Shown: piece by piece, positions 42,213-50,223 of the stretch
Position numbering within the stretch: position 1 is the first letter of the stretch
How the letters are laid out: every line of letters begins with the position of its first letter
NCBI GenBank assembly: GCA_013364255.1
Contig: CP054936.1
Span: 1,426,001-1,490,000, forward strand
Source: Streptomyces seoulensis
GTDB lineage: Bacteria; Actinomycetota; Actinomycetes; Streptomycetales; Streptomycetaceae
Direction: 5' to 3'
Length of the DNA: 64,000 nucleotides
Notes under the pieces: model-generated
Seen by the model: only the letters and a program-made list of their open reading frames with translations
What the model was told of the DNA's origin: nothing
Databases searched by the model: none
Program-made: the position numbers and the translations under genes

Positions 42213-42977
42213 TTGTTGCTTCTCATCTCCCCGGACAGCGTCGAAGAGGCCCTCGAATGCGCGAAGGCGGCGCGGCACCTGGACATCGTCGACGTCAAGA
42301 AGCCCGACGAGGGATCGCTGGGCGCGAACTACCCGTGGGTCATCAGGGCGATCCGGGACGCGGTCCCGGCGGACAAACCGGTGTCCGCCACCGTAGGAGA
42401 CGTGCCCTACAAGCCCGGCACGGTCGCGCAGGCGGCGCTCGGCGCGGCGGTGTCCGGAGCCACGTACATCAAGGTCGGCCTCTACGGCTGCACGACGCCC
42501 GATCAGGCCGTCGAGGTCATGCGGGGCGTGGTCCGGGCGGTGAAGGACTTCCGGCCGGACGCGCTGGTCGTCGCCTCCGGGTACGCGGACGCCCACCGGA
42601 TCGGCTGCGTCAACCCGCTCGCCCTGCCCGACATCGCCCGCCGCTCCGGCTCCGACGGGGCGATGCTCGACACCGCGATCAAGGACGGAAGCCGGCTGTT
42701 CGACCACACCCCGCCGGACGTCTGCGCCCAGTTCGTGCGGCTCGCCCACGAGGCCGGTCTGCTCGCCGCGCTCGCGGGCAGCGTCAAAGCCGGCGACCTG
42801 GACGAGCTGGCCCGGATCGGCACGGACATCGTGGGCGTGCGCGGCGCGGTCTGCGAGGGCGGCGACCGCAACGCCGGCCGGATCCAGCCGGAGCTGGTGG
42901 CCGCCTTCCGGGCGGAGATGGACCGCCGCGTCCGGCAGCACGCCGGGCAGGCCGCCGCCGTCGCCACCGCGAGCTGA
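42213..42977 (+). CDS. mfnB: (5-formylfuran-3-yl)methyl phosphate synthase family protein (MfnB-like)
   Basis: A 254-residue aldolase-fold enzyme of the family that condenses two glyceraldehyde-3-phosphate molecules into the furan 4-(hydroxymethyl)-2-furancarboxaldehyde phosphate, the first step of methanofuran synthesis in methanogens. Family hallmarks are [37 protein letters not shown] with Asp27 and Lys29, and LDTAIKDG with Lys157. By my alignment these match Asp25, Lys27 and Lys155 of the Methanocaldococcus enzyme, shifted by two. The start is TTG 42213 with GGAAGGAG 6 nt upstream. First gene of a three-gene operon with an aldehyde and an alcohol dehydrogenase, suggesting a furan alcohol or carboxylic acid product rather than methanofuran. 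Confidence 0.9.
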   Translation: MLLLISPDSVEEALECAKAARHLDIVDVKKPDEGSLGANYPWVIRAIRDAVPADKPVSATVGDVPYKPGTVAQAALGAAVSGATYIKVGLYGCTTPDQAVEVMRGVVRAVKDFRPDALVVASGYADAHRIGCVNPLALPDIARRSGSDGAMLDTAIKDGSRLFDHTPPDVCAQFVRLAHEAGLLAALAGSVKAGDLDELARIGTDIVGVRGAVCEGGDRNAGRIQPELVAAFRAEMDRRVRQHAGQAAAVATAS

Positions 42978-42985
42978 CCGCCGGC

Positions 42986-44389
42986 ATGCCGACGACGCAC
43001 CCGCTTCCCGCCCCCGTCGCCCGCCGCGGGCACTTCGCCGTCGTCGATCCGGCGACCGGCGAGGCATTCGACGAGGCTCCCGACCGCAGGCCGGACGAGC
43101 TGGACGCCGTCGTCGGCCGCGCCCACGCCGCCTGGCGCGGCTGGCGGTCCGACCCGGCCGCCCGTACGGCGGCGCTGCGCGCCGCGGCCGACGCCGTGGA
43201 GGCGGCCGCGGGCGACCTCGCCCCGCTGCTCACCCGCGAGCAGGGCAAACCCCTGGCCGAGTCGCACGCGGAGGTCGCCCGCACGGCCGCCCGGCTGCGC
43301 TACTTCGCCGAGCTGGAGCCCGGCTCCCAGCCGATCGCGGACGGCCGGCCGGTGCGCGGCGAGATCCGCTGGCGGCCGATCGGACCCGTCGCCGCGATCG
43401 TCCCGTGGAACTTCCCGCTCCAGCTGGCGTCGGCCAAGTTCGCGCCCGCGCTCGCCGCGGGCAACACGGTGGTGCTCAAACCCTCTCCGCACACGCCCCT
43501 GGCCACCCGGTTGCTGGGCTCCGTCGTCGCCGCGGCCCTCCCCGAGGACGTACTGACCGTCGTCACCGGCCGCGAACCCCTCGGCGCCCGTCTCGCCGCC
43601 CACCCGGGGATCCGCCACGTCACCTTCACCGGCTCCGTCCCCACCGGGCGCGCCGTCGCCGAGCGGGCGGCGGCCTCGCTGGCCCGGATCACCCTGGAAC
43701 TGGGCGGCAACGACGCCGCGATCCTCCTGGACGACGTGGACGTGGAGGCCGTCGCGGACCGGCTGTTCTGGGCGGCCTTCCGCAACTGCGGCCAGGTCTG
43801 CATGGCGGTCAAACGCGTCTACGTCCCGGCCCGGCTGCACCCGGCCGTGGTCGAGGCGCTGGCCGAGCGCGCGCGCAGCGCCGTCGTCGGCCCCGGCCTG
43901 GAACCCGGCACCCGGATCGGGCCGGTCAACAACGCCGAACAGCTGGCCCGCGTCCGGCGCTACACCGACCGGGCCCTGGCGGACGGCGCCCGGGCCGCGG
44001 CCGGCGGCCACCGGCTGGACGGGCCGGGCTACTTCTTCGCCCCGACGATCCTCACCGACGTGCCCGCCGACAGCCCGGTGGTGACCGAGGAGCAGTTCGG
44101 CCCGGTCCTGCCCGTCCTGCCGTACGGGAGCGTCGACGAAGCCGTGGAAGCCGCCAACGGCACCGGGTTCGGGCTCGGCGGCTCGGTCTGGGGCACCGAT
44201 CTCGACCGGGCCGAGGCGGTGGCGGACCGGCTGGAGTGCGGGACGGCGTGGCTGAACCACCACGCCGAACTCTCCCTCGCCCAGCCCTTCGCCGGCGTCA
44301 AGGACAGCGGCGTCGGCGTCGCGGGCGGGCCGTGGGGCCTGTACGGCAATCTCCAGCCGTTCGTCGTGCACCGGCCGCGGGAGGCGTGA
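42986..44389 (+). CDS. Aldehyde dehydrogenase, NAD(P)+-dependent
   Basis: A 467-residue member of the ALDH superfamily. Catalytic residues are visible: Cys272 in NCGQVC, Glu238 in LELGGND, and Asn in the PWNFPLQ segment. FTGSVPTGRAV forms the cofactor-binding turn, and EEQFGPVLPV is the conserved late motif. It would oxidise an aldehyde to an acid. Given its place 8 nt after the furan synthase gene and 2 nt before an alcohol dehydrogenase, the furan aldehyde (after dephosphorylation) is the likely substrate; this is an inference. The ATG at 42986 has only a weak ribosome site, consistent with translational coupling. Confidence 0.93.
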   Translation: MPTTHPLPAPVARRGHFAVVDPATGEAFDEAPDRRPDELDAVVGRAHAAWRGWRSDPAARTAALRAAADAVEAAAGDLAPLLTREQGKPLAESHAEVARTAARLRYFAELEPGSQPIADGRPVRGEIRWRPIGPVAAIVPWNFPLQLASAKFAPALAAGNTVVLKPSPHTPLATRLLGSVVAAALPEDVLTVVTGREPLGARLAAHPGIRHVTFTGSVPTGRAVAERAAASLARITLELGGNDAAILLDDVDVEAVADRLFWAAFRNCGQVCMAVKRVYVPARLHPAVVEALAERARSAVVGPGLEPGTRIGPVNNAEQLARVRRYTDRALADGARAAAGGHRLDGPGYFFAPTILTDVPADSPVVTEEQFGPVLPVLPYGSVDEAVEAANGTGFGLGGSVWGTDLDRAEAVADRLECGTAWLNHHAELSLAQPFAGVKDSGVGVAGGPWGLYGNLQPFVVHRPREA

Positions 44390-44391
44390 CC

Positions 44392-45492
44392 ATGAAGTTC
44401 GGCGCGGCGGTACTGCGCTCCTACGACGGTCCCTTCGCCGTCGAGGAGGTCGCCCTGACGTCGGGGCCGGCCGACGGCGAGGTCCTGGTCCGCGTCGCGG
44501 GCTGCGGCATGTGCCGGACCGATCTCGCGGTCCGGCGCTCGCGGGGGCGCTCACCGCTGCCCGCGGTGCTCGGCCACGAGGGGGCCGGCGTCGTGGTGGA
44601 GACCGGCGGCCCTGGCACGGGCCTGGCGGTCGGGGACCACGTCGTGCTGAGCTTCGACTCCTGCGGCCGCTGCCGCAACTGCCTGGCCGCGGCCCCCGCC
44701 TACTGCGACTCCTTCGCTTCGCTCAACCTGTTCGGAGGACGGGAGGAGAACGCGGCCCGGTTCACCGACACGGCCGGGCGCGCGCTGGCGCCCCGGTGGT
44801 TCGGCCAGTCCTCGTTCGCCGAGTACGCGATGGTCCCGGCCCGCAACACGGTCCGGGTCGCTCCGTCGCTGCCCCTGGAACTGCTCGGACCGCTCGGCTG
44901 CGGCTTCCTGACCGGCGCCGGGGCGGTGCTGAACTCCTTCGGCGCCGGTCCCGGGGACACCGTCGTGGTCCTCGGCGCGGGAGCGGTGGGCCTGGCCGCC
45001 GTGATGGCCGCGGCGGCCGCCGGGGCGACGGCCGTCGCCGTGGACCGCTTCCCGGAGCGGCTGGTCCTCGCCGAGCGCTTCGGCGCGCTCCCGCTGTACG
45101 CCTCCTCGCCCGACCTCCCCGGCCGGATCCGGCGGCTGACCGACGGCGGCGCCCGGTACGCGCTGGACACCACGGCCTCCGCCCGGCTGATCAACGACGC
45201 GCTGCACGCCCTGCGTCCCACCGGCCGGCTCGGCCTGGTGGCACGGCTGCCCACCACGCTGCCGCTGGAGGTCGGCGCACTGGACCGGGGCCGGACGATC
45301 TCCCACATCTGTGAGGGAGACGCCGTCCCCGGTCTGCTGATCCCGCGGCTGACCGCGCTGTGGCAGGCCGGACGGTTCCCCTTCGACCAGCTGATCCGCA
45401 CCTACCCGCTCACCGACGTCAACGAGGCCGAACGCGACTGCGAGGCGGGCCGGGTGGTCAAGCCCGTCCTGATCCCGGAGGGCCGGGCCTGA
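44392..45492 (+). CDS. Zinc-dependent alcohol dehydrogenase (MDR family, aryl-alcohol dehydrogenase type)
   Basis: A 366-residue medium-chain dehydrogenase. The catalytic zinc ligands are Cys41 in CGMCRTD, His62-Glu63 in GHEGAG and a later Cys in GPLGCGFLTGAG. The structural zinc motif CGRCRNC ends with Cys in APAYC, and the Rossmann fingerprint is VLGAGAVGLAAV. An insertion after the structural zinc loop (LNLFGGREENAARF) matches the aryl-alcohol dehydrogenase subgroup (XylB/AreB), which acts on benzylic alcohols, so a hydroxymethylfuran is a reasonable substrate. It starts two bases after the aldehyde dehydrogenase stop and is the last gene of the operon. The downstream gene is convergent. 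Confidence 0.92.
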   Translation: MKFGAAVLRSYDGPFAVEEVALTSGPADGEVLVRVAGCGMCRTDLAVRRSRGRSPLPAVLGHEGAGVVVETGGPGTGLAVGDHVVLSFDSCGRCRNCLAAAPAYCDSFASLNLFGGREENAARFTDTAGRALAPRWFGQSSFAEYAMVPARNTVRVAPSLPLELLGPLGCGFLTGAGAVLNSFGAGPGDTVVVLGAGAVGLAAVMAAAAAGATAVAVDRFPERLVLAERFGALPLYASSPDLPGRIRRLTDGGARYALDTTASARLINDALHALRPTGRLGLVARLPTTLPLEVGALDRGRTISHICEGDAVPGLLIPRLTALWQAGRFPFDQLIRTYPLTDVNEAERDCEAGRVVKPVLIPEGRA

Positions 45493-45540
45493 AACCGGAC
45501 GTGACGGGCCCGACCAGGGAACGCGCCGCGCCTCGCCGCG

Positions 45541-46446
45541 TCAGAGCGCGGGTTTGTCGGCGAACACCCACCGGTTGCCCGCCAGCGCGTCGTTCTGCTC
45601 GGGCAGCGGCCCGCGCCCGTGGCTGCGGGAGAAGTCGAAGGGGGTGCGGACCGAGGTCGACCAGCCACGGCCGGCCAGGTTCCCCGCGGAGTCGGGCCGC
45701 TCCCGCCGGTCGAACAGGTCGAGCAGGTCGATGCCGATCTGCTCCCGCGTCGCGACGTACAGCGGGCTGTCGCGGTACTCCAGCAGGTCCGGCTCCAACT
45801 TGACCTCGAAGGCCAGGGCGCTGCCGCCCGTGCTCAACCGGTCCACCGTACCGATCAGCGCGGTCTCGGCGGCGGGCGGCAGATAGAACAGCAGCCCCTC
45901 GGCCAGCCACGCCGTCGGCGTGGTCGCGTCGAAACCGGCGTCGGCCAGCGCTCCCGCCCAGTCGCCGCCGAGATCGACCGGCACCGGCACGCGCCGCGCC
46001 CTCGGCAGGGCGGACAGGCCGCCGAGCACCTCGTGCTTGAACCCCAGCACGCCTTCCCTGTCGAGCTCGAAGAGCACGCAGCCCTCCGGCCAGTCGAGCC
46101 GGTACGCCCGGGAGTCGAGACCGGCGCCGAAGAGCACCACCTGCCGTGCGCCCGCCCGCACCGACCGCAGCAGGAAGTCGTCGAGGACCCGGGTGCGCAG
46201 ACCGAAGTAGCGCGCGAAGCGCCCCCACAGGGGGTTGGCGTCCCCGTCCGGGACCTGCTGCATCCGCACCGGCCAGCCCGCGGACGCGGACGCGGCGCGG
46301 ACGAAGTGCTCCGCGTACTCGTCCCGGGCCAGGCTGTCGTCGCGATGCGTCTCCAGGGCCCGCGCCGCGGCGACCAGCAGCGCCGTCACGCCGACCCCGC
46401 CGTCCACGCCTCCCGTACCGGGGTCCTGCCGCACCGTACCGACCAT
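45541..46446 (-). CDS. Class I SAM-dependent methyltransferase, leucine carboxyl methyltransferase family
   Basis: A 301-residue methyltransferase of the PPM1/LCMT type common in actinobacteria. The SAM-binding motif reads QVVLFGAGLDSRAYRLDWP, followed by the acidic strand VLFELDREGVL and the family segment TAWLAEGLLFYLPPAAETAL. Actinobacterial members methylate carboxyl or hydroxyl groups of small molecules; the substrate is unknown. The start is ATG 46446 with GGGAGGACAC directly upstream, which outweighs the longer in-frame GTG. Convergent with the furan operon and followed upstream by another methyltransferase gene on the same strand, 175 nt away. Confidence 0.88.
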   Translation of the reverse strand: MVGTVRQDPGTGGVDGGVGVTALLVAAARALETHRDDSLARDEYAEHFVRAASASAGWPVRMQQVPDGDANPLWGRFARYFGLRTRVLDDFLLRSVRAGARQVVLFGAGLDSRAYRLDWPEGCVLFELDREGVLGFKHEVLGGLSALPRARRVPVPVDLGGDWAGALADAGFDATTPTAWLAEGLLFYLPPAAETALIGTVDRLSTGGSALAFEVKLEPDLLEYRDSPLYVATREQIGIDLLDLFDRRERPDSAGNLAGRGWSTSVRTPFDFSRSHGRGPLPEQNDALAGNRWVFADKPAL

Positions 46447-46621
46447 GTGTCCTCCCAGGGGAGCGTGATCCGACCACAGCCTCCCCACTGTCCGGCCGCC
46501 ACCGGCCCGCCGTCCGGCGAGCCGGCACAGTCCACCCGAGCGAGTGAAGGAACGCGCATGCGTTCCCAGCGGCTGTGTTCCGAGGGGCGACGCCCGTGTC
46601 CTGCCCGGCGGGAGGGCGGGC

Positions 46622-47284
46622 TCAGGCGCGTCGGCGGGCGCGGAACACGAGGTCGTCGGTGTGGTGCGCGCCGGCGCCGCCTTCGGGCGCCACGCGCGGA
46701 CGCACCTCGTCCACCTCCACCTCCCAGTCGTCGGTGAGCAGCGAGGCGACCATGGCGGGCCAGACGTAGTCGGCCGGGTCGAAGCCGCTGTCGTGCGCGT
46801 GCCGGGTGTCCATCCCCGCGTGGTGCACGAGCAGCAGCACGCCGCCGGGCGCGACGGCCGCGAGCAGTGCCCGCTCGGCCGCGGCGTCGAGGGTGCGCGG
46901 CAGGGCCGGGTACTGGGCGGAGACCAGGTCGAAGGAGCCGGCCGGGAGCGCGGCCTCCACCAGTCCGGCGTGGACCCAGCGCACGGTGACGCCGGCGTCG
47001 CGGGCGTGTCCGGCCGCGCGGTCGAGCGCCACGCCCGAGACGTCGAGCGCGGTCACGTCCCAGCCGCCGCGCGCGAGCCAGACGGCGTCCGCGCCCTCGC
47101 CGCAGCCGACGTCGAGCACCCGTCCGGGCGCGAGTGCGGCGACCTCGGCGACGAGGGCGCCGTTGGGCCGGCCGCTCCACAGTTGCCGCCGGTCGTTGTA
47201 GCGGTCGTCCCATTCCGCGCGGGCCCCGGGGTCCCCCAGGTAGCCGGCGGCGGCGTGTGCGTGTGCTGTCTTGTCGTCGGTCAC
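46622..47284 (-). CDS. Class I SAM-dependent methyltransferase
   Basis: A 220-residue soluble methyltransferase. Motif I is RVLDVGCGEGADAVWLA, motif II the acidic VTALDVSG, and motif IV FDLVSAQYPAL. This is the layout of UbiE/tellurite-resistance TehB-like enzymes that often detoxify thiols or metalloids, but the substrate cannot be read. GTG 47284 is preferred because it begins a conserved GYLGDPGARAEWDDRYNDR region; the in-frame upstream extension is basic filler. It shares orientation with the neighbouring methyltransferase but is probably transcribed separately. Confidence 0.85.
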   Translation of the reverse strand: MTDDKTAHAHAAAGYLGDPGARAEWDDRYNDRRQLWSGRPNGALVAEVAALAPGRVLDVGCGEGADAVWLARGGWDVTALDVSGVALDRAAGHARDAGVTVRWVHAGLVEAALPAGSFDLVSAQYPALPRTLDAAAERALLAAVAPGGVLLLVHHAGMDTRHAHDSGFDPADYVWPAMVASLLTDDWEVEVDEVRPRVAPEGGAGAHHTDDLVFRARRRA

Positions 47285-47383
47285 GGACCCACGGTGGGCC
47301 GTGGCGCCCCGCTCGGGCCAGTTCTGTTGCCGGTTCGGCAAAGCGGACGGAGTCCGGCCCGGGGGAGGGCGGGCGTACGGGCG

Positions 47384-48130
47384 TCAGACGGTGCCGTCCT
47401 GCCACCACCAGGCCCGGCCGAGGTCGGCGCGGCTGTCGACGTGCTGGTGATCGGCGGTGTAGGTCTCCAGCCCGGAGAAGCCGCAGGTCTCGGCCTTCTG
47501 GTAGACGGTCCGGTTGGACACGCCGGGTACGTCGAGGTCGGCCGCGGTGCCGTACAGGTGCATGCTGTCGCTCGCGCCGCCGACCTCGGCGTTGTGGGCG
47601 ATGCTGCGGAAGCCGGAGTTCACGGTGATGGGCGCGTCGCCCAGCTTCTTGCGCAGGGCTTCGAGTTTGTACATCGCCCGCCGGACGTTCTCCTTGGTGG
47701 CGGCGCTGCTCAGCTTGCCGCCGGCGAAGGTGCCGCTGACCCGGTCGGTGAACTCGCCGAAGTCGAAGTGCGCGGTCGAGCCGTCGGCCTGTTCGAGGGC
47801 GTTGAGCTTCGCCTGGGTCGCGGGGCCCACGACCGCGTCGGCGCCGAGCCCGTAGGCCGTCTGGAACCGGCGCACCGCGGCGGCGGTGGCCGGGCCGAAG
47901 CTCCCGTCGACGCCGACGAGGCTGTGGCTCGGGCTGTCCGCGGCCCAGCCCGCGACCCTGATCTGGAGTTCGGTCACGTCCGCGCCGGTGGCCCCCTGGC
48001 TGAGCGTGCGCGACCAGGTGTACGCCCGGGCGGAGCCCGACAGCAGCGTCGGGACGAGCACGACGCCGGCGCCGGCGGCCAGCGCGCCGCGCAGGAGGGT
48101 ACGGCGGTGGAAGGGGCGGGAGGGGTCCAT
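47384..48130 (-). CDS. Tat-exported M15 family peptidase with peptidoglycan-binding domain
   Basis: A 248-residue cell-wall enzyme. The twin-arginine signal is FHRRTLLRGALAAG, cleaved near SGSARA (residue 36). A peptidoglycan-binding type 1 domain lies at about 45-105 (ADVTELQIRVAGW, GVDGSFGPATAAAVRRFQ). A zinc peptidase domain of the D-Ala-D-Ala carboxypeptidase (VanY/M15_3) type spans about 125-248, with SMHLYGTAADLD holding the first His and Asp and HQHVD the third His. It should trim peptidoglycan stem peptides in the wall. ATG 48130 has GAGAGGACGAAG upstream. Divergent from PhzF with a 286-nt shared region carrying an inverted repeat. Confidence 0.92.
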   Translation of the reverse strand: MDPSRPFHRRTLLRGALAAGAGVVLVPTLLSGSARAYTWSRTLSQGATGADVTELQIRVAGWAADSPSHSLVGVDGSFGPATAAAVRRFQTAYGLGADAVVGPATQAKLNALEQADGSTAHFDFGEFTDRVSGTFAGGKLSSAATKENVRRAMYKLEALRKKLGDAPITVNSGFRSIAHNAEVGGASDSMHLYGTAADLDVPGVSNRTVYQKAETCGFSGLETYTADHQHVDSRADLGRAWWWQDGTV

Positions 48131-48259
48131 CTTCGTCCTCTCGGGGCATGCCGTCACGCCGGTGAACGGAGCCCGGTCCGGCGGTACTTGAGGACACGAC
48201 AGTGTCATGGACACGGCGTATGGGGAAAGAGGGGCGGAGCGCCCGGGCGCGCGGGGCGT

Positions 48260-48296
48260 ATGACGGGCGGGAGCGGACCGGGAGTTGTCCCGTCAT
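48260..48296. promoter_or_regulatory. Inverted repeat ATGACGGG-N21-CCCGTCAT in the M15/PhzF intergenic region
   Basis: Perfect 8-bp arms (48260-48267 and 48289-48296) separated by 21 nt, roughly two helical turns, between divergent genes. It may be a dimeric operator site; no local regulator gene explains it. Confidence 0.4.
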
Positions 48297-48416
48297 GGCT
48301 CCCGCGGTCACCTCTCGTGCGTCATTGACCCGCGCCCGGGCGGCCGGTTCGCCCGGCGCGGCGCCTGCCGCATCCGGCCTTTGACGGCTCGGTGACGGAG
48401 CCGCTACGTTCGGGTG

Positions 48417-49256
48417 ATGGACATCCTGCGCTACGTGGCCTTCAGCACCGATCCCCTGGGCGGCAACCCGGCGGGCGTCGTGCTGGACGCCGCGGGCCTC
48501 GACGAGGCCACCATGGGCGCCGTCGCGGCGGAGGTCGGCTACTCGGAGACGGCCTTCGCCGTGGCCCGCCCGGACGGGGCGCTCGACATCCGCTACTTCA
48601 GCCCGAAGGCCGAAGTGCCCTTCTGCGGCCACGCCACCATCGCCACCGCCGTCGCCCACGCCCACCGGCACGGCGTCGGCGAGCTGCTGCTGCACACCCG
48701 GGCCGGCCAGGTCCCGGTGACCACCTCGACGCGCCCGGACGGGTCGATCGCCGCCACCCTGGTGAGCGTCGAGCCGCGCACGGCGGAGATCGACGACGCC
48801 GATCTCGCCGAACTCCTCGCCGCCCTGCGCTGGTCCGCCGCCGACCTCGACCCCGCCCTGCCGCCCCGGCTCGCCTACGCCGGCGCCTGGCACCCGGTCG
48901 TCGCCGCCGGCAGCCGCGCGCGCCTGGCCGGCCTCGACTACGACATGGCCGCGCTGGACGCCCTGATGGCGCGCCGCGAGTGGACCACCATCGCCCTGGT
49001 GCAGCGCGAGAAGGACACCGTCTTCCACGTCCGCAACCCCTTCCCGCCCGGCGGCGTGGTCGAGGACCCGGCCACCGGCGCGGCGGCGGCCGCCTTCGGC
49101 GGCTACCTCCGCACCCTCGGCCTCGTCGACACCCCCGCGGTGCTGACGATCCACCAGGGAGTGGACATGGGCCGCCCGAGTCTCCTGACCGTGGGCGTCC
49201 CGGCCGACCCGTCCAGCGGCATCGAGGTGACCGGCACGGCGGTCTCCATCGACTGA
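48417..49256 (+). CDS. PhzF family isomerase-like protein
   Basis: A 279-residue protein with the two-fold diaminopimelate-epimerase-like architecture. Conserved points are GNPAGVV near the N-terminus, the catalytic-position Glu in GYSETAFAV (about residue 44), FCGHATIATA, and the second-domain motif DPATGAAAAAFGGYL. PhzF itself isomerises a phenazine precursor, but no other phenazine gene is present, so this is one of the many family members of unknown substrate. ATG 48417 is directly preceded by an in-frame GTG; no clear ribosome site is visible, so either could be used. Convergent with the broken RidA gene. Confidence 0.9.
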   Translation: MDILRYVAFSTDPLGGNPAGVVLDAAGLDEATMGAVAAEVGYSETAFAVARPDGALDIRYFSPKAEVPFCGHATIATAVAHAHRHGVGELLLHTRAGQVPVTTSTRPDGSIAATLVSVEPRTAEIDDADLAELLAALRWSAADLDPALPPRLAYAGAWHPVVAAGSRARLAGLDYDMAALDALMARREWTTIALVQREKDTVFHVRNPFPPGGVVEDPATGAAAAAFGGYLRTLGLVDTPAVLTIHQGVDMGRPSLLTVGVPADPSSGIEVTGTAVSID

Positions 49257-49269
49257 GCGGGACCGGCGG

Positions 49270-49594
49270 CTACCGGCCGCCGCCCCCGGACACCTCCAGG
49301 ACGACCCCGATCTCCACCGGCGCGTCGAACGGCAGGATGTTCATGCCGACCGCGCCGCACGCGGGGCGGACCGCCGCCCCGAAGAGACCGGCGAGCAGCT
49401 CGCCGGCGCCGGCCGCCACCCCCGCCCGTCCGGCGCAACCGGGCGCGGAGGGCACGTAGCCCACCACCTTCACCGCCCGCGACGTAGACATGTGCGCCGC
49501 TGCGCACGGCGGGCGCGTAGGCGCCCTTGGGGGCGCTCACCTCCGGCAGCCGCAGACCGAGCGCGGCGAGCCGCCGGCGGACGTCAGTGGCCAT
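49270..49594 (-). pseudogene. Broken RidA / YjgF family gene
   Basis: The 5' part (ATG 49594) reads as a normal RidA-family start: TDVRRRLAALGLRLPEV, then YAPAVRSGAHVYVAG, ending near 49480. The 3' part continues in another frame from VKVVGYVPSAPG through FGAAVRPACGAVGMNILPFD to APVEIGVVLEV at 49270. A full-length family member of this type has about 50 residues between these parts (the segment with the GxLP and ALN region), so there is an internal deletion of roughly 150 nt combined with a frameshift. RidA proteins remove reactive enamines/imines; this copy cannot fold normally. Confidence 0.85.
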
Positions 49595-49698
49595 GGCCCC
49601 TCCTGATGACCCGGACGACGAGGCCCATCGTCCGCCGGGCACCGCGCAGGCGCCGAGCGCGCCGCACCCCGATCAGTCGTCAAGAGCGCGCGGATCGA

Positions 49699-49736
49699 TC
49701 AGGAATCGAGAAGCGCCGTCGCCGGCGCCGCCCCTA
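49699..49736 (+). promoter_or_regulatory. Shared promoter/activator element, copy 1 (first VOC gene)
   Basis: TCAGGAATCGAGAAGC (49699-49714) followed 16 nt later by CCCCTA (49731-49736), ending 10 nt before the VOC start codon. An identical 16-mer with the same spacing and downstream box occurs upstream of the second VOC gene. With so little leader, the transcript is probably leaderless or nearly so. Confidence 0.72.
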
Positions 49737-49746
49737 ACCTGCTGTT

Positions 49747-50157
49747 ATGGACATCACCATTCACACGACCTCCCTCCCGCACGACGACCCGGACGCCTCC
49801 CTCGCGTTCTACCGCGACGTGCTCGGCTTCGAGGTCCGCAGCGACGTCGGACAGGGCAGGATGCGCTGGATCACGGTCGGACCGGCCGGTCAGCCCGACA
49901 CGTCGATCCTCCTCGCACCGCCGGCCGCCGACCCGGGCATCACCGAGGACGAGCGCCGCACCATCACCGAGATGATGGCCAAGGGCACCTACGGCTGGAT
50001 CCTGCTGGCCACCCCGGACCTCGACGCCACGTTCGAGAAGGTGCAGGCCGGGGACACCGAGGTCGTACAGGAACCGACCGAGCAGCCCTACGGCATCCGC
50101 GACTGCGCCCTGCGCGACCCCGCGGGCAACCTGATCCGCATCCAGGAACTCCGCTGA
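49747..50157 (+). CDS. VOC (glyoxalase/bleomycin resistance) family protein
   Basis: A 136-residue single VOC fold with paired beta-alpha-beta units: TSLPHDDPDASLAFYRDVLGFEV at the start and DPAGNLIRIQELR at the end. Metal-ligand positions are plausible (His in the first strand, Glu in the last), so it may be a dioxygenase, isomerase or thiol transferase; the reaction cannot be read. No ribosome site precedes the ATG, and the shared promoter element ends 10 nt upstream, suggesting a leaderless mRNA. It sits upstream of the AraC gene, and a second VOC gene follows with the same element. Confidence 0.88.
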   Translation: MDITIHTTSLPHDDPDASLAFYRDVLGFEVRSDVGQGRMRWITVGPAGQPDTSILLAPPAADPGITEDERRTITEMMAKGTYGWILLATPDLDATFEKVQAGDTEVVQEPTEQPYGIRDCALRDPAGNLIRIQELR

Positions 50158-50223
50158 GCCGGGCGACGGAGCCGTCCGCGGAAACCGCGCGAAAGAGCCG
50201 TACGCGATGGGGGAGGGTGCTCT

